Positions 25,821-35,381 of a stretch of DNA of 64,000 nt are shown piece after piece. Made by a program: the position numbers and the translations under genes. Position 1 is the stretch's first letter. Each line of letters starts with the position of its first letter. The stretch spans positions 868,001 to 932,000 of the forward strand of contig NZ_JABANC010000001.1 in the NCBI RefSeq assembly GCF_012931685.1, given 5' to 3'. This stretch comes from Hanstruepera ponticola. GTDB taxonomy: Bacteria > Bacteroidota > Bacteroidia > Flavobacteriales > Flavobacteriaceae. Below the pieces are notes generated by a model. It searched no databases. It was not told where the DNA came from and saw only the letters and a list, made by a program, of their open reading frames with translations.

Positions 25821-28574
25821 TTATAAATTATTGATTACTATTGATGCATAATACATAGATCCAATATATCCAGTACCAATGGCGGTAAAATATTCATCGC
25901 CTAACATATTGGTTGCACCAACTTTGATTACAGATTTTAGTTTAGGGATGGTATAACTTAATTGAGCATCAAGTGTATGATAAGCTGGAATATCACCATC
26001 ACCAAAAGTGGCTTGCCAGAAATAAGCATCACTCCATCTCCATGCTACATTAAATCCAAAATTCTTGAAGAGATCCGTATTTCCAAAACTCAATTTTACT
26101 TTGTGCTCAGGTGTATTAAAACTTGTTCTAAAATCAGGATCTGCTGCTTGATCAAAATCCTGTTTAGCAAAGGTATAATTCGCACCTAAATCAAAATCTC
26201 CTAACACTTTGGTTGTTAGTCCAATAGATGCGCCGTAAGAATTTACATTAGCATCAGAATTAGTATAAGTTTGATATTCTTGAGTGTCATCAAAATTAAT
26301 AGCATCAATAGACAAACTATTATCACCTACTTGACCATATAATGGTGCAATAACACTTTCATTGGATATAAAATTCTTGTAAGAGTTATAATATACACTA
26401 GCATCAACAATTAAACGATTTAATTTTCCACGATAACCTACTTCGAATGAAGTTACCTGTTCAGGTTTTACAACTTCTGAATTACCAATTTTCAATAGGC
26501 TAGCATCTCTCGTTCCAGGTGTATTACCACTGGCTAAATAAGCATCCACAGACGCTTTAGAGAAAGAATTGGTATATGCATTTCCAGCAGATTGATTTAT
26601 TGAATTAGCTTGAGCAGGGTTATTTACGCTATATGGTCTAACATAACGGTCTAAATTGGCTTCTGCAGAACCAATCAATACATAAGGACCAGCATCTAAA
26701 CCAATAAATAAATCTTGAGTCGTTGGGTTTCTAAATCCAGTTTGAAAGGAACCGCGGATATTGTGATTCTCATTGACCGTAAAACCAGCAGCTAATCTTG
26801 GAGATAAAAAACCATCAAATAATTCTGATTTATCATAACGAATTGACCCCGTTAATTTTAAATCAATACTTTCAGATAATTCCAAGTCTTTTTGAATTTG
26901 TGTGTAAATTCCGTATTCAGAATATTCGATAGGTCCATCAGAGTCCGTATAAATAGTTCCTGAAGAGTTTAGGCTATATTGTCTAAAAGAACCTCCAACT
27001 TGAATTTCAGCCCAGTCAACTAAATGACTAAAATTGTAATTACCATCGGCATGGTAATATTTTGAGGCATCTTGAAATTTTGAACCTGTAGCTAATTCAG
27101 GGTCGTTGATACTACGATTAAAAGCAGCTTGAAACTCTGGAGTTCCAGGAAGGTATCTTCCAGATTCAGCGGCAGCTCTTGCTGCAGCATGTGCTTGTTC
27201 TTCAGTAGCACCACCTAAAGTCGCTCCAGCAAATGTGTTTATATAGTCACCAAACCAATCTTCATCGCTTTTCCATGCTCTGTTGATTTGAATACCAGTT
27301 ACAGTCATGTCATAAGAATCACCAGCTTTGTCTGCAACAACATAACCTCTTAAGAAGAAATTATTGTTTCTAACCTCAATTTTATGCTGTTGTTGCGTGA
27401 AACCATTAATGTAATAGCGGTTAGATCCTTGATAAATTGTAGATCCTGTTCCAATTTTTCCAACGTAAGCAATTTCAAAATCATTAGCCCAAGGTCTTAA
27501 ATATAATCCCCAATCTGCTTTTATACTTTCAGCATTATAGTCAGTTAAGTCACTTTCATTATAACCTGTTCTACTCACTGTTACATCAGGGATAATACCT
27601 AGACCACCAGAAGCAGCTCGTATGTTAGTTGCAACCTCATCACCAAAAACATTATAACCATCATATCCTAAACTAGCACGTGTTGCTCCTGTTCCTGGCT
27701 TACCAGCATAATTATCAGCAACCCAATCAGTACCTTTTAACCAACCAAAGTTAACTTTGGCAGCAAAATGATCTGTAAATTTATGAGCCATTCTAATACC
27801 TACGTCTGTATAGCTATTATCACCAGCTGCATCTTGAGATGTAATACCTTGTTTAATGTAGCCACTAATACCTTCAAAGTCAAACGGATTTTTACTACGC
27901 ATGAATAAAATACCATTAAAAGCATTGGCTCCGTAAAGTGCTGAAGCTGCTCCAGGTAGTAATTCTACGCTTAACACATCAGTTTCAACCATTCCTACTA
28001 AATTTCCAATAGGGAAGTTTAAAGCTGGTGTAGAGTTGTCCATACCATCTACCAATTGCATAAAACGGTTATTAGCAAATGTTGCAAAACCTCTAGTATT
28101 AATAGATTTAAAAGTTAAACTGTTAGTGTTTACATCAACACCTTTTAAGTTTTCTAGACCGTCGTAAAAGTCGGCTGAAGCGGTGTTTTTAATTTCTTTT
28201 AAACCAAAACGTTCAACAGTTACAGGTGATTCAAATATGCGTTCTGGTGTTCTTGAAGCAGAAATAACGACTTCGTCTAGAGCTGTTCCTTCAGTCAAAA
28301 CCAGTTTAATTACATCTGAACTTGAAGTTACTTCGAGTGTTGCAGTTTCAAACCCAACACTACTCGCTTGAATGCTAAATGGAGGCGTTAAATCTGTAGT
28401 AATTGTAAAGCCACCATCAAAATCGGTAATATTTCCTGTTGAAGTCCCTACAATTATTACATTGGCCCCTGGAACAGGTTGTTCATTGTCATCCACAACT
28501 GTTCCCGAAATTGTTGTTTGAGCAAATGTAAAAGCGCCACAAAACAACAATAGAATTGAAAGAATTGATCTCAT
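25821..28574 (-). CDS. TonB-dependent outer-membrane receptor
   Basis: A 917-residue receptor with signal peptide MRSILSILLLFCGAFTFAQ. A carboxypeptidase-regulatory-like domain (about residues 20-105, 'ISGTVVDDNEQPVPGANVIIVGTSTGNITDFDGGFTI') precedes the plug (about 115-235, 'DEVVISASRTPERIFESPVTVERF', 'LLPGAASALYGANAFNGILFM') and the 22-strand barrel, ending in a short terminal strand. It is translated 4 bases before the SGNH lipoprotein. No SusD partner is adjacent, so it is not a classical SusCD glycan system; the ligand may be a lipid or ester. Confidence 0.93.
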   Translation of the reverse strand: MRSILSILLLFCGAFTFAQTTISGTVVDDNEQPVPGANVIIVGTSTGNITDFDGGFTITTDLTPPFSIQASSVGFETATLEVTSSSDVIKLVLTEGTALDEVVISASRTPERIFESPVTVERFGLKEIKNTASADFYDGLENLKGVDVNTNSLTFKSINTRGFATFANNRFMQLVDGMDNSTPALNFPIGNLVGMVETDVLSVELLPGAASALYGANAFNGILFMRSKNPFDFEGISGYIKQGITSQDAAGDNSYTDVGIRMAHKFTDHFAAKVNFGWLKGTDWVADNYAGKPGTGATRASLGYDGYNVFGDEVATNIRAASGGLGIIPDVTVSRTGYNESDLTDYNAESIKADWGLYLRPWANDFEIAYVGKIGTGSTIYQGSNRYYINGFTQQQHKIEVRNNNFFLRGYVVADKAGDSYDMTVTGIQINRAWKSDEDWFGDYINTFAGATLGGATEEQAHAAARAAAESGRYLPGTPEFQAAFNRSINDPELATGSKFQDASKYYHADGNYNFSHLVDWAEIQVGGSFRQYSLNSSGTIYTDSDGPIEYSEYGIYTQIQKDLELSESIDLKLTGSIRYDKSELFDGFLSPRLAAGFTVNENHNIRGSFQTGFRNPTTQDLFIGLDAGPYVLIGSAEANLDRYVRPYSVNNPAQANSINQSAGNAYTNSFSKASVDAYLASGNTPGTRDASLLKIGNSEVVKPEQVTSFEVGYRGKLNRLIVDASVYYNSYKNFISNESVIAPLYGQVGDNSLSIDAINFDDTQEYQTYTNSDANVNSYGASIGLTTKVLGDFDLGANYTFAKQDFDQAADPDFRTSFNTPEHKVKLSFGNTDLFKNFGFNVAWRWSDAYFWQATFGDGDIPAYHTLDAQLSYTIPKLKSVIKVGATNMLGDEYFTAIGTGYIGSMYYASIVINNL

Positions 28575-28648
28575 TTTTTAGTTTTAGTTAATTATTATGA
28601 TAGCAATATATATAAATCTACGAAAACTGAATGAAATTTTCTTAAAAA

Positions 28649-28664
28649 ATTATGCGTGCATAAT
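28649..28664. repeat. Palindrome between glmS and the TonB receptor gene
   Basis: ATTATGC-GT-GCATAAT, perfect 7-bp arms. On the minus strand it is followed by TTTTTTAAG, so it could be a short terminator for glmS. As it lies about 75 bases before the receptor start it could also be an operator. The sequence does not decide. Confidence 0.5.
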
Positions 28665-28725
28665 ATAAATTAACAAAATAAGACTAGAAAAATTGATAAA
28701 ATGATAATTTTTTGAATAAAACCTT

Positions 28726-30573
28726 TTATTCTACGGTTACAGATTTTGCAAGATTTCTTGGTTGATCTACATTCTTACCTAACATCACAGCAATATGATA
28801 AGATAATAGCTGTAAAGGAATAGTTGTAAGTAGTGGTGATAATGGTTCAAGTGTTTCAGGCACTTCAATGATGTGGTCCGCTAACTCTTTCACATTTATA
28901 TCTCCTTCAGTAACAATTCCAATTATTTTACCTTTACGAGATTTTATTTCTTGGATATTACTTACCACTTTTTCATAATGACCTTTTTTTGTAGCGATAA
29001 CAATAACAGGCATTTGTTCATCAATTAGAGCAATTGGACCATGTTTCATTTCAGCTGCAGGATAACCTTCAGCATGTATATAAGATATTTCTTTTAATTT
29101 AAGAGCTCCCTCTAATGCTACTGGAAAATTATAACCACGACCTAAATAAAGGCAATTTCGAGCATTTTTATAGATATCAGCAACTGCTTTTATATGTTCG
29201 TCAGATTTTAAAGCTTTCGAAACTTTATCAGGTATTAATTCTAATTCTTGAAGGTGGTAGCGATAGTCCGAGTTTGAAATTGACCCTTTAGCTTTGGCTA
29301 ATTTTAGTGCAATGAGTGTTAAAACAGTAATTTGTGTTGTGAATGCTTTAGTTGAAGCTACCCCAATTTCGGGTCCAGCATGTGTATAAGCACCTGCATT
29401 TGTTTCTCTAGCAATAGAAGATCCTACAACGTTACAAACGCCAAAAACAAAAGCACCATTAGCTTTCGCTAGTTTTATGGCAGCCAATGTATCGGCAGTT
29501 TCACCTGATTGTGAAATAGCAATAACAATATCATTAGGGGTAATTACAGGATTACGATATCTGAATTCAGAGGCATATTCTACCTCAACAGGAATGCGAG
29601 CCAAATCTTCAAAAATATACTCTGCTACCAGCCCAGCATGCCATGATGTACCACAAGCTACAACAATTATTCGATTGGCATTTAGGAATTTTTCGATATT
29701 GTCATCAATTCCAGACATTCTAATAATACCATCCTTAACCAATAAACGACCACGATAAGTGTCTTTTATGGCATTGGGTTGCTCGTGAATTTCCTTCAAC
29801 ATAAAATGTTCGTAACCTCCTTTTTCAATTTGCTCAAGATTCATTTGTAATTCTTGAACGTAGGGGTCAACAAGCGTATCGTCTTTTATTTTTCGGATTT
29901 TAATGTCTTTATTTACCCTTAAAATTGCCATTTCTTCATCTTCTAAGTAGACGGCATTTTTTGTGTATTCAATAAAAGGAGAGGCATCACTGGCAATAAA
30001 AAATTCATTATCACCAATACCAACAGCCAAAGGGCTTCCTAGTCTGGCTATTACTATTTCATCGGGTTTATTTTTATCAAAAACGGCAATAGAATACGCT
30101 CCAATAACTTGATTTAATGCTATTTGAACAGCTTTCCCTAGCTTCACATTCTCTTTTAATTTTACATCCTCAATTAAGTTTATAAGAACTTCAGTATCGG
30201 TATCAGATTTAAAGGTGTATCCTCGAGCAGTCAACTCTTTTTTTAGAGCGTCATAGTTTTCTATAATACCATTGTGGATTATAACAAGGTTTCCTGAATT
30301 GGAATAATGAGGATGTGCATTAATGTCATTGGGAACTCCGTGAGTAGCCCATCTAGTATGACCGATTCCTAATTTGGCATTGGTAGAAATTTCAGTAGCA
30401 ACACGATTTTCTAAATCTACTACTTTCCCTTTTGTTTTAGATACTTTAAGGTCTGTACCATCAAATAGTGCAATACCAGCACTGTCATAACCTCTATATT
30501 CAAGACGCTTTAAGCCTTCTATAATAATAGGATAGGCCTCTCTGTGCCCAATATAGCCTACAATGCCACACAT
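28726..30573 (-). CDS. glmS: Glutamine--fructose-6-phosphate aminotransferase (isomerizing)
   Basis: Makes glucosamine-6-phosphate from fructose-6-phosphate and glutamine, the entry to peptidoglycan and lipopolysaccharide amino sugars. The N-terminal nucleophile amidotransferase starts MCGIVGYIGHREAYPIIIEGLKRLEYRGYDSAG, with Cys2 exposed after removal of Met. The two SIS domains carry 'ACGTSWHAGLVAEYIFE', 'SQSGETADTLAAIKLAK' and 'GRGYNFPVALEGALKLKEISYIHAEGYPAAEMKHGP'; the C-terminus is DQPRNLAKSVTVE. Length 615, normal. It is the last gene of a minus-strand group with DUF4270 (6-base gap) and the glycogen-synthase-like gene. Confidence 0.98.
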   Translation of the reverse strand: MCGIVGYIGHREAYPIIIEGLKRLEYRGYDSAGIALFDGTDLKVSKTKGKVVDLENRVATEISTNAKLGIGHTRWATHGVPNDINAHPHYSNSGNLVIIHNGIIENYDALKKELTARGYTFKSDTDTEVLINLIEDVKLKENVKLGKAVQIALNQVIGAYSIAVFDKNKPDEIVIARLGSPLAVGIGDNEFFIASDASPFIEYTKNAVYLEDEEMAILRVNKDIKIRKIKDDTLVDPYVQELQMNLEQIEKGGYEHFMLKEIHEQPNAIKDTYRGRLLVKDGIIRMSGIDDNIEKFLNANRIIVVACGTSWHAGLVAEYIFEDLARIPVEVEYASEFRYRNPVITPNDIVIAISQSGETADTLAAIKLAKANGAFVFGVCNVVGSSIARETNAGAYTHAGPEIGVASTKAFTTQITVLTLIALKLAKAKGSISNSDYRYHLQELELIPDKVSKALKSDEHIKAVADIYKNARNCLYLGRGYNFPVALEGALKLKEISYIHAEGYPAAEMKHGPIALIDEQMPVIVIATKKGHYEKVVSNIQEIKSRKGKIIGIVTEGDINVKELADHIIEVPETLEPLSPLLTTIPLQLLSYHIAVMLGKNVDQPRNLAKSVTVE

Positions 30574-30579
30574 ATTTTT

Positions 30580-32175
30580 TTAATTATTTGGTTCGGTAAA
30601 ATAGATTTCAAATTGTACTTTTTTGTCACTAGGAACATTTTGACTTGTTCCATATAATGCAGTTCCACGAGGTGATAATACAGTTCCTGATGGTGCATAT
30701 TCATCAGGTGAATTTAATACATCTGCCCTTTGGATATCATTAACATTGGTGGATACATATAAACCTAGGTTTACATTCAAGGAGTCTCGAAGCAAAATAT
30801 TATTCAAATGTTCAGTTAGACGAAGTTTATATTTTACACCGTTATCATCATCATCACGTTCTAGCCTTCTAGAATATAAAATTTTTGAATTTATAGGATT
30901 CGAATTGTTAGTTGAAGAGTCAAAAAAGTAGTCAACTATGGGTAAATTATTTTTTAAATCATACAGAATCACGCGATCAGGTTCTTGTCCCTCAACAATT
31001 GTTTGATCAACGTAAAAATACAAATTAGCCTCGTTTATTAACCATGTATTCTTTTTAGCTTTAAAATATTCAAATGCATCAACCATATCGCCATTCTCGT
31101 CTTGCATTTCTCCGTTAAATAGGTCAATAACAGCAAAAGAGCCTTCACCTCCTTTAAGATATAGGGCATCATCTCCATCTATCGGATTTGCATTGGCATT
31201 GGCGTCTTCAATTATAGTATTGTCAGGATCGTTTTCCAAAATATTTAATCTATTTCCTGTAAAATTCATTCTAAAAAAACGTTGATCCCTAACATCAACT
31301 ACATCACCAGTTTCTTCGTCTATTTCAGTTCCAGTAACATAACTGTAATAAACCAAAACATAAGCTTGAGGAAAATTCATCATTGTCATATTTCCATCAG
31401 AGTCAGATAATTTTTCAGCTTTAAAATAAAGTCCTCTAAAATGATCTTTAAAATTGTTCTGATTACTTAATTCTGGTCTCGAGCCTGGATCATCCTCTCC
31501 AAAGAAAAATAAATTATCCCAAAAATTTGAGGCATTTGAAAGTTCTATGTGCAAGCCAGGAGCGGCTGTTTGTTCATCTGTTACATTTAATTCTCGATTA
31601 CTAGGAGTAAAATTTTCATTTTCATAAAATAACACACCAGTATGATTATTAAAATTAATAGTTTCATTAGAATTGCTGTAATAGCGCTGCGACTCTTCTA
31701 AATTTGTTTCGGGGTCAAAATCTCGTAAAAAGTAATTGTTCTGAAAGATTGATAGCTTTACTTTTTCAGATCCAAAAACAGAATCCAATTCATAAAGGTT
31801 TGTACCTTCACCATCTGCTCCAAGTGATTTGGAATAATAAGGTACGATTAGAATGACTGAATCAATTTCTGGGCTGTCACCAAAATTAAAATCGAATGAT
31901 GTCGGTAACACTTGACTAACAACGCTTGCTATTGTATTGCCATATATAGGGTCATTATAAACACCAAGAAGATTTGAAGAAAGGCCGTTCGTTTGAACTG
32001 GGTTAAGTTGCCTATTGTAGGCAACTACTGGGAATTCCCTAGAATTATTTTCAAAATTTTTGATGCCTTCAATATCACTTTCTATAGACGTGAAATCGCG
32101 GTCACATGCGTACAATGACAACATTATCACTGAAACAAACAACACTGATTTAAATATATTAAATGTATTTTTCAT
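30580..32175 (-). CDS. DUF4270 family lipoprotein
   Basis: A 531-residue probable outer-membrane or surface lipoprotein: leader 'NIFKSVLFVSVIMLSLYAC' with lipobox LYAC (about Cys24) and DRDF after it. The mature part is Asp/Asn-rich and beta-rich, without recognised catalytic motifs; 'LGVYNDPIYGNTIASVVSQVLPTSFDFNFGDSPEIDSVILIVPYY' is the family's recognisable N-terminal region. The position between a glycogen-synthase-like gene and glmS looks like a conserved flavobacterial arrangement, which suggests a link to envelope polysaccharide, but the function is unknown. Confidence 0.85.
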   Translation of the reverse strand: MKNTFNIFKSVLFVSVIMLSLYACDRDFTSIESDIEGIKNFENNSREFPVVAYNRQLNPVQTNGLSSNLLGVYNDPIYGNTIASVVSQVLPTSFDFNFGDSPEIDSVILIVPYYSKSLGADGEGTNLYELDSVFGSEKVKLSIFQNNYFLRDFDPETNLEESQRYYSNSNETINFNNHTGVLFYENENFTPSNRELNVTDEQTAAPGLHIELSNASNFWDNLFFFGEDDPGSRPELSNQNNFKDHFRGLYFKAEKLSDSDGNMTMMNFPQAYVLVYYSYVTGTEIDEETGDVVDVRDQRFFRMNFTGNRLNILENDPDNTIIEDANANANPIDGDDALYLKGGEGSFAVIDLFNGEMQDENGDMVDAFEYFKAKKNTWLINEANLYFYVDQTIVEGQEPDRVILYDLKNNLPIVDYFFDSSTNNSNPINSKILYSRRLERDDDDNGVKYKLRLTEHLNNILLRDSLNVNLGLYVSTNVNDIQRADVLNSPDEYAPSGTVLSPRGTALYGTSQNVPSDKKVQFEIYFTEPNN

Positions 32176-32199
32176 AGATTTTTTTGAGACAATTGAGGT

Positions 32200-33009
32200 T
32201 TAGCCTAATACTTTGGTATTGTAGAATTCGGTGTAGGCTTCACTAAATTCATCTTTCGACTTGTAATCTAATACAGGTTTTTCAGAATTTTGTAAATGAT
32301 TTGTTAATTCTTCTGGAAGTTCTTCAGAACCTATAATTAAAGCATCAGAATAATCAATAGCAACCTTCATTAGGTTGTTGTATGTTGGTTTATTCAAGGA
32401 CTCAATTGCAGCATCATCAATATTATCAAATTTAATCTTACTGTGCATATCTTTATTTAACGAGCCATCAAAACTTTGATTGTATATAGATGTTACTATT
32501 TTACTTTCGTTAAAAAGAGGTTCATCCTTATAATATTCTTTTAAGTACAATGGTAATAAGGAAGCTAGCCACCCATGGACATGAATAATATCTGGTGACC
32601 AATTCAGTTTTTTAACTGTTTCAATGACACCTTTAGCAAAAAATATAGCTCTTTCATCATTGTCTGAAAACAAGTTTCCATCTTCATCAGTTAATGTCGC
32701 TTTTCTTTTAAAGTATTCGTCATTATCTATAAAATATACTTGAATACGTTCTTTGGGAATTGAAGCTACTTTTATAATCAAAGGCATATCGAGGTCATTT
32801 ATTACCAAATTAATTCCTGATAGTCTAATAACTTCATGCAATTGATGCCTTCTTTCATTTATATTGCCATATCTAGGCATGAAAATTCTGATTTGACCAC
32901 CAAGTTGATTAACCATTCTTGGTGCTTCAAATGACATAGATGAAATTTCAGTTTCTGGTAAATAAGGCACTACTTCAGATGATACGTATAATATCCTCTT
33001 ATCTTTCAT
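32200..33009 (-). CDS. Short glycogen/starch-synthase-like protein (N-terminal GT-B half only)
   Basis: A 269-residue protein matching only the N-terminal GT5-type domain: 'RILYVSSEVVPYLPETEISSMSFEAPRMVNQLGGQIRIFMPRYGNINER', 'ERAIFFAKGVIETVKKLNWSPDIIHVHGWLASLLPLYLKEYY' and 'VAIDYSDALIIGSEELPEEL'. Full-length glycogen synthases are about 480 residues; the C-terminal nucleotide-sugar-binding half is absent, and the gene ends cleanly with no remnant downstream. The usual KxGG ADP-glucose motif near the start is replaced by PETEIS, so activity as a synthase is doubtful. Start: the ATG at 33009, with a -7 box at 33049-33056. Confidence 0.85.
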   Translation of the reverse strand: MKDKRILYVSSEVVPYLPETEISSMSFEAPRMVNQLGGQIRIFMPRYGNINERRHQLHEVIRLSGINLVINDLDMPLIIKVASIPKERIQVYFIDNDEYFKRKATLTDEDGNLFSDNDERAIFFAKGVIETVKKLNWSPDIIHVHGWLASLLPLYLKEYYKDEPLFNESKIVTSIYNQSFDGSLNKDMHSKIKFDNIDDAAIESLNKPTYNNLMKVAIDYSDALIIGSEELPEELTNHLQNSEKPVLDYKSKDEFSEAYTEFYNTKVLG

Positions 33010-33048
33010 ATGGTATATTGCTTTTGAAGATTCAAAATAAAAAACACG

Positions 33049-33056
33049 CAAAAGTA
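33049..33056 (-). promoter_or_regulatory. -7 element of the glycogen-synthase-like operon
   Basis: TACTTTTG on the minus strand, an exact consensus match 40 bases before the ATG at 33009. No TTG at the usual distance. Confidence 0.5.
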
Positions 33057-33087
33057 CAAAAATTTATGCAAATTGCCTTTAAAATAT

Positions 33088-33095
33088 TAAGTTTG
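33088..33095 (+). promoter_or_regulatory. -7 element of the panC operon
   Basis: TAAGTTTG, an exact TAnnTTTG match, 24 bases before the panC GTG start. It faces the divergent -7 element at 33049-33056 within the same short region. Confidence 0.5.
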
Positions 33096-33119
33096 CACCC
33101 GTTAATTTTTTATTAAAAG

Positions 33120-33968
33120 GTGAGAGTCTTTACAGAAAAAAAGCTGATTCAAAAACAGTTACAACAATTTAAAGCTAAAAAACAAACCATAGGGTTTGTA
33201 CCAACAATGGGTGCATTGCACTTAGGACATGTCTCATTGGTTAAAAAAGCATTGGAGAATAATGCTGTGGTTGTTGTAAGTATATTTGTGAATCCTACTC
33301 AATTTGATAATAGTGAAGATCTAAAAAATTACCCAAGAACATTAGAAAGAGACACTAATTTATTAAATGCAGTGTCGTCAAGTATTATAATTTATGCACC
33401 TTCAGTTGATGATATTTATGAAGGAAACACAAAGTCTCAAAAGTTTTCATTTGGAGGATTGGAGTTTGAGATGGAAGGGAAGTTTAGGGTAGGACATTTT
33501 GACGGTGTTGGTACAATTGTAAAGCGATTATTTGAAATTATTAAGCCTGATAACGCTTATTTTGGAGAAAAAGACTTTCAACAATTGGCTATAATTAAAG
33601 CTATGGTAAAAAACCATAATATTCCTGTAAATGTTGTTGGCTGCCCAATTCATAGAGAAACCAATGGGTTAGCAATGAGTTCACGCAATGAACGTTTAAA
33701 ACCAAAATATAAAAAAGTGGCACCTTTCATTTTTAAAACGTTAAAGACTGCCAAGAAAAAATTTGGCACAAAAAGTGCTAGTAAAGTGACAGAATGGGTT
33801 GAAAAACAGTTTGATAATCAAGAATTATTGGAATTGGAATATTTTATAATTGCTGATGTTGAAAGTTTAAAGCCTGTGAAACGTAAATCAAATAAAAAAG
33901 AATATAGAGCCTTTATAGCAGCCTATGCTGATGATATTAGACTAATAGATAATATCGCTCTAAATTAA
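33120..33968 (+). CDS. panC: Pantothenate synthetase
   Basis: Joins pantoate and beta-alanine with ATP. Motifs: '[23 protein letters not shown]' (ATP-binding HxGH type), '[28 protein letters not shown]', '[37 protein letters not shown]' and '[17 protein letters not shown]' (KMSKS equivalent). 282 residues, normal. The start codon is GTG at 33120, supported by the family N-terminus (RVFTEKK) and the -7 box upstream. panD follows after 13 bases. Confidence 0.97.
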   Translation: MRVFTEKKLIQKQLQQFKAKKQTIGFVPTMGALHLGHVSLVKKALENNAVVVVSIFVNPTQFDNSEDLKNYPRTLERDTNLLNAVSSSIIIYAPSVDDIYEGNTKSQKFSFGGLEFEMEGKFRVGHFDGVGTIVKRLFEIIKPDNAYFGEKDFQQLAIIKAMVKNHNIPVNVVGCPIHRETNGLAMSSRNERLKPKYKKVAPFIFKTLKTAKKKFGTKSASKVTEWVEKQFDNQELLELEYFIIADVESLKPVKRKSNKKEYRAFIAAYADDIRLIDNIALN

Positions 33969-33969
33969 T

Positions 33970-33977
33970 TATCTTTG
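33970..33977 (+). promoter_or_regulatory. -7 element of panD, almost touching its ATG
   Basis: TATCTTTG, an exact match starting two bases after the panC stop, with only four bases between it and the panD ATG. A transcript from here would be essentially leaderless. Confidence 0.5.
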
Positions 33978-33981
33978 CCGC

Positions 33982-34332
33982 ATGCAAATTCAAGTAGTAA
34001 AATCGAAAATTCACAGAGTAAAATGTACAGGTGCAGACCTTAATTACATTGGTAGTATCACTATTGATGAAGACTTAATGGATGCTGCCAATATTATTCA
34101 AGGTGAAAAAGTTCAAATAGTAAATAATGATAATGGCGAGCGACTGGAAACCTATTGTATCCCTGGTCCACGAAATAGTGGTGAAATCACTTTAAATGGT
34201 GCTGCTGCAAGAAAAGTTTCAGTTGGAGATACCTTGATACTAATTACTTATGCTTTTATGGACATGGAAGAAGCCAAAGTATTTAAACCATCGTTAGTTT
34301 TTCCTGATGAAGCTACTAATAAGCTTATATAA
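33982..34332 (+). CDS. panD: Aspartate 1-decarboxylase
   Basis: A pyruvoyl enzyme that makes beta-alanine for pantothenate. The self-processing site Gly24-Ser25 is clear in '[17 protein letters not shown]'; Ser25 becomes the pyruvoyl group. '[36 protein letters not shown]' is the conserved core with the substrate-binding Arg and Tyr. 116 residues, normal. It lies between panC and a membrane protein gene, with 2 bases to the latter. Confidence 0.97.
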   Translation: MQIQVVKSKIHRVKCTGADLNYIGSITIDEDLMDAANIIQGEKVQIVNNDNGERLETYCIPGPRNSGEITLNGAAARKVSVGDTLILITYAFMDMEEAKVFKPSLVFPDEATNKLI

Positions 34333-34334
34333 AT

Positions 34335-35291
34335 TTGAAACCATCAATTAAGAGAATATTAAAAATTACACTCCCGATTTTATTGGGAGTTTTTTTAATT
34401 TGGTATTCTTTATCTAAAGTTTCCTTTTCTGAATTATTGGTTTATTTTAAAAATGCTGATTATTTCTGGATTGTACTCGGAATGTTTTTTGGCTTATTGA
34501 GTCATTTGTCAAGGGCACACAGATGGCGCTTCCAATTAGAACCCATGGGCTACCATATTAAATTACCTAACAGTATTATGGCTGTTTTTGCAACCTACCT
34601 TATAAATTATACCATTCCACGAGCAGGAGAAGTTGCTAGAGCATCTATTTTAACGACTTACGAAGGCGTCCCATTCGAAAAAGGTTTTGGAACCATTGTG
34701 GCTGAACGTGTGGCAGATTTAATAGTGGTTTTTGCAATAATTGCGTTAACATTATTCCTTCAGTTTGATTTCATATTATCATTTTTAACCAAATCCTTCA
34801 ACCCAAAAAGTATAGTGATAGGGCTTTTAATATTTTTAATCGCTATCCTAATATTTGTTTTTTACATAAGAAAAGGAACTTCTGGAATCGCCTTAAAAAT
34901 TAAAACTTTTATTAAAGGGTTGACAGAAGGAGTCTTGAGTATTTTTAAAATGGAGAAAAAATGGGCTTTTATTTTTCATACCCTTTTTATTTGGACTATG
35001 TACGTACTCATGTTTTATGTAACCTCATTTTCAGTTGCTGAACTTGATGGCATTCCTTTTGGAGCAATATTGATAGGATTTATTTCTGCTAGTTTTAGTA
35101 TAGCTGCAACTAATGGAGGAATAGGGTCTTATCCGATTGCAGTTTATGCAGCTTTTTCAATTTTTGGAATACCAGAAGATCCAAGTATTGCTTTTGGTTG
35201 GATTGTCTGGACATCACAAACACTAGTTCTTGTAGTGCTTGGAGGTTTGTCATTATTGCTTCTACCCATCTACAACAAAGTCAAGGGGTAA
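34335..35291 (+). CDS. Lysylphosphatidylglycerol-synthase-like/UPF0104 membrane protein
   Basis: A 318-residue integral membrane protein with about 8 helices of the UPF0104/YbhN or LPG synthase transmembrane family (flippase-like). Conserved 'LSRAHRWRFQLEPMGYHIKLPNSIMAVFATYLINYTIPRAGEVARASILTTYEGVPFEKGFGTIVAERVADLI' and 'AATNGGIGSYPIAVYAAFSIFGI' regions are seen. It lacks the C-terminal lysyl-transferase domain of MprF. Start: TTG at 34335, 2 bases after the panD stop, so it belongs to the pan operon by position although its substrate is likely a lipid. Confidence 0.85.
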   Translation: MKPSIKRILKITLPILLGVFLIWYSLSKVSFSELLVYFKNADYFWIVLGMFFGLLSHLSRAHRWRFQLEPMGYHIKLPNSIMAVFATYLINYTIPRAGEVARASILTTYEGVPFEKGFGTIVAERVADLIVVFAIIALTLFLQFDFILSFLTKSFNPKSIVIGLLIFLIAILIFVFYIRKGTSGIALKIKTFIKGLTEGVLSIFKMEKKWAFIFHTLFIWTMYVLMFYVTSFSVAELDGIPFGAILIGFISASFSIAATNGGIGSYPIAVYAAFSIFGIPEDPSIAFGWIVWTSQTLVLVVLGGLSLLLLPIYNKVKG

Positions 35292-35381
35292 AAATTTTAA
35301 AAAGTGTCTAATTACTAGAAATTATTTCTTTTAAACTTTAGCCTTTATTTCATAACTTGCCATAAATATTTCAATTTAAAA

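Noticed and set aside
24299-28574. SusC/SusD polysaccharide utilisation locus
   Set aside because: The receptor's partner has SGNH esterase motifs rather than a SusD fold, and no glycoside hydrolases are adjacent.
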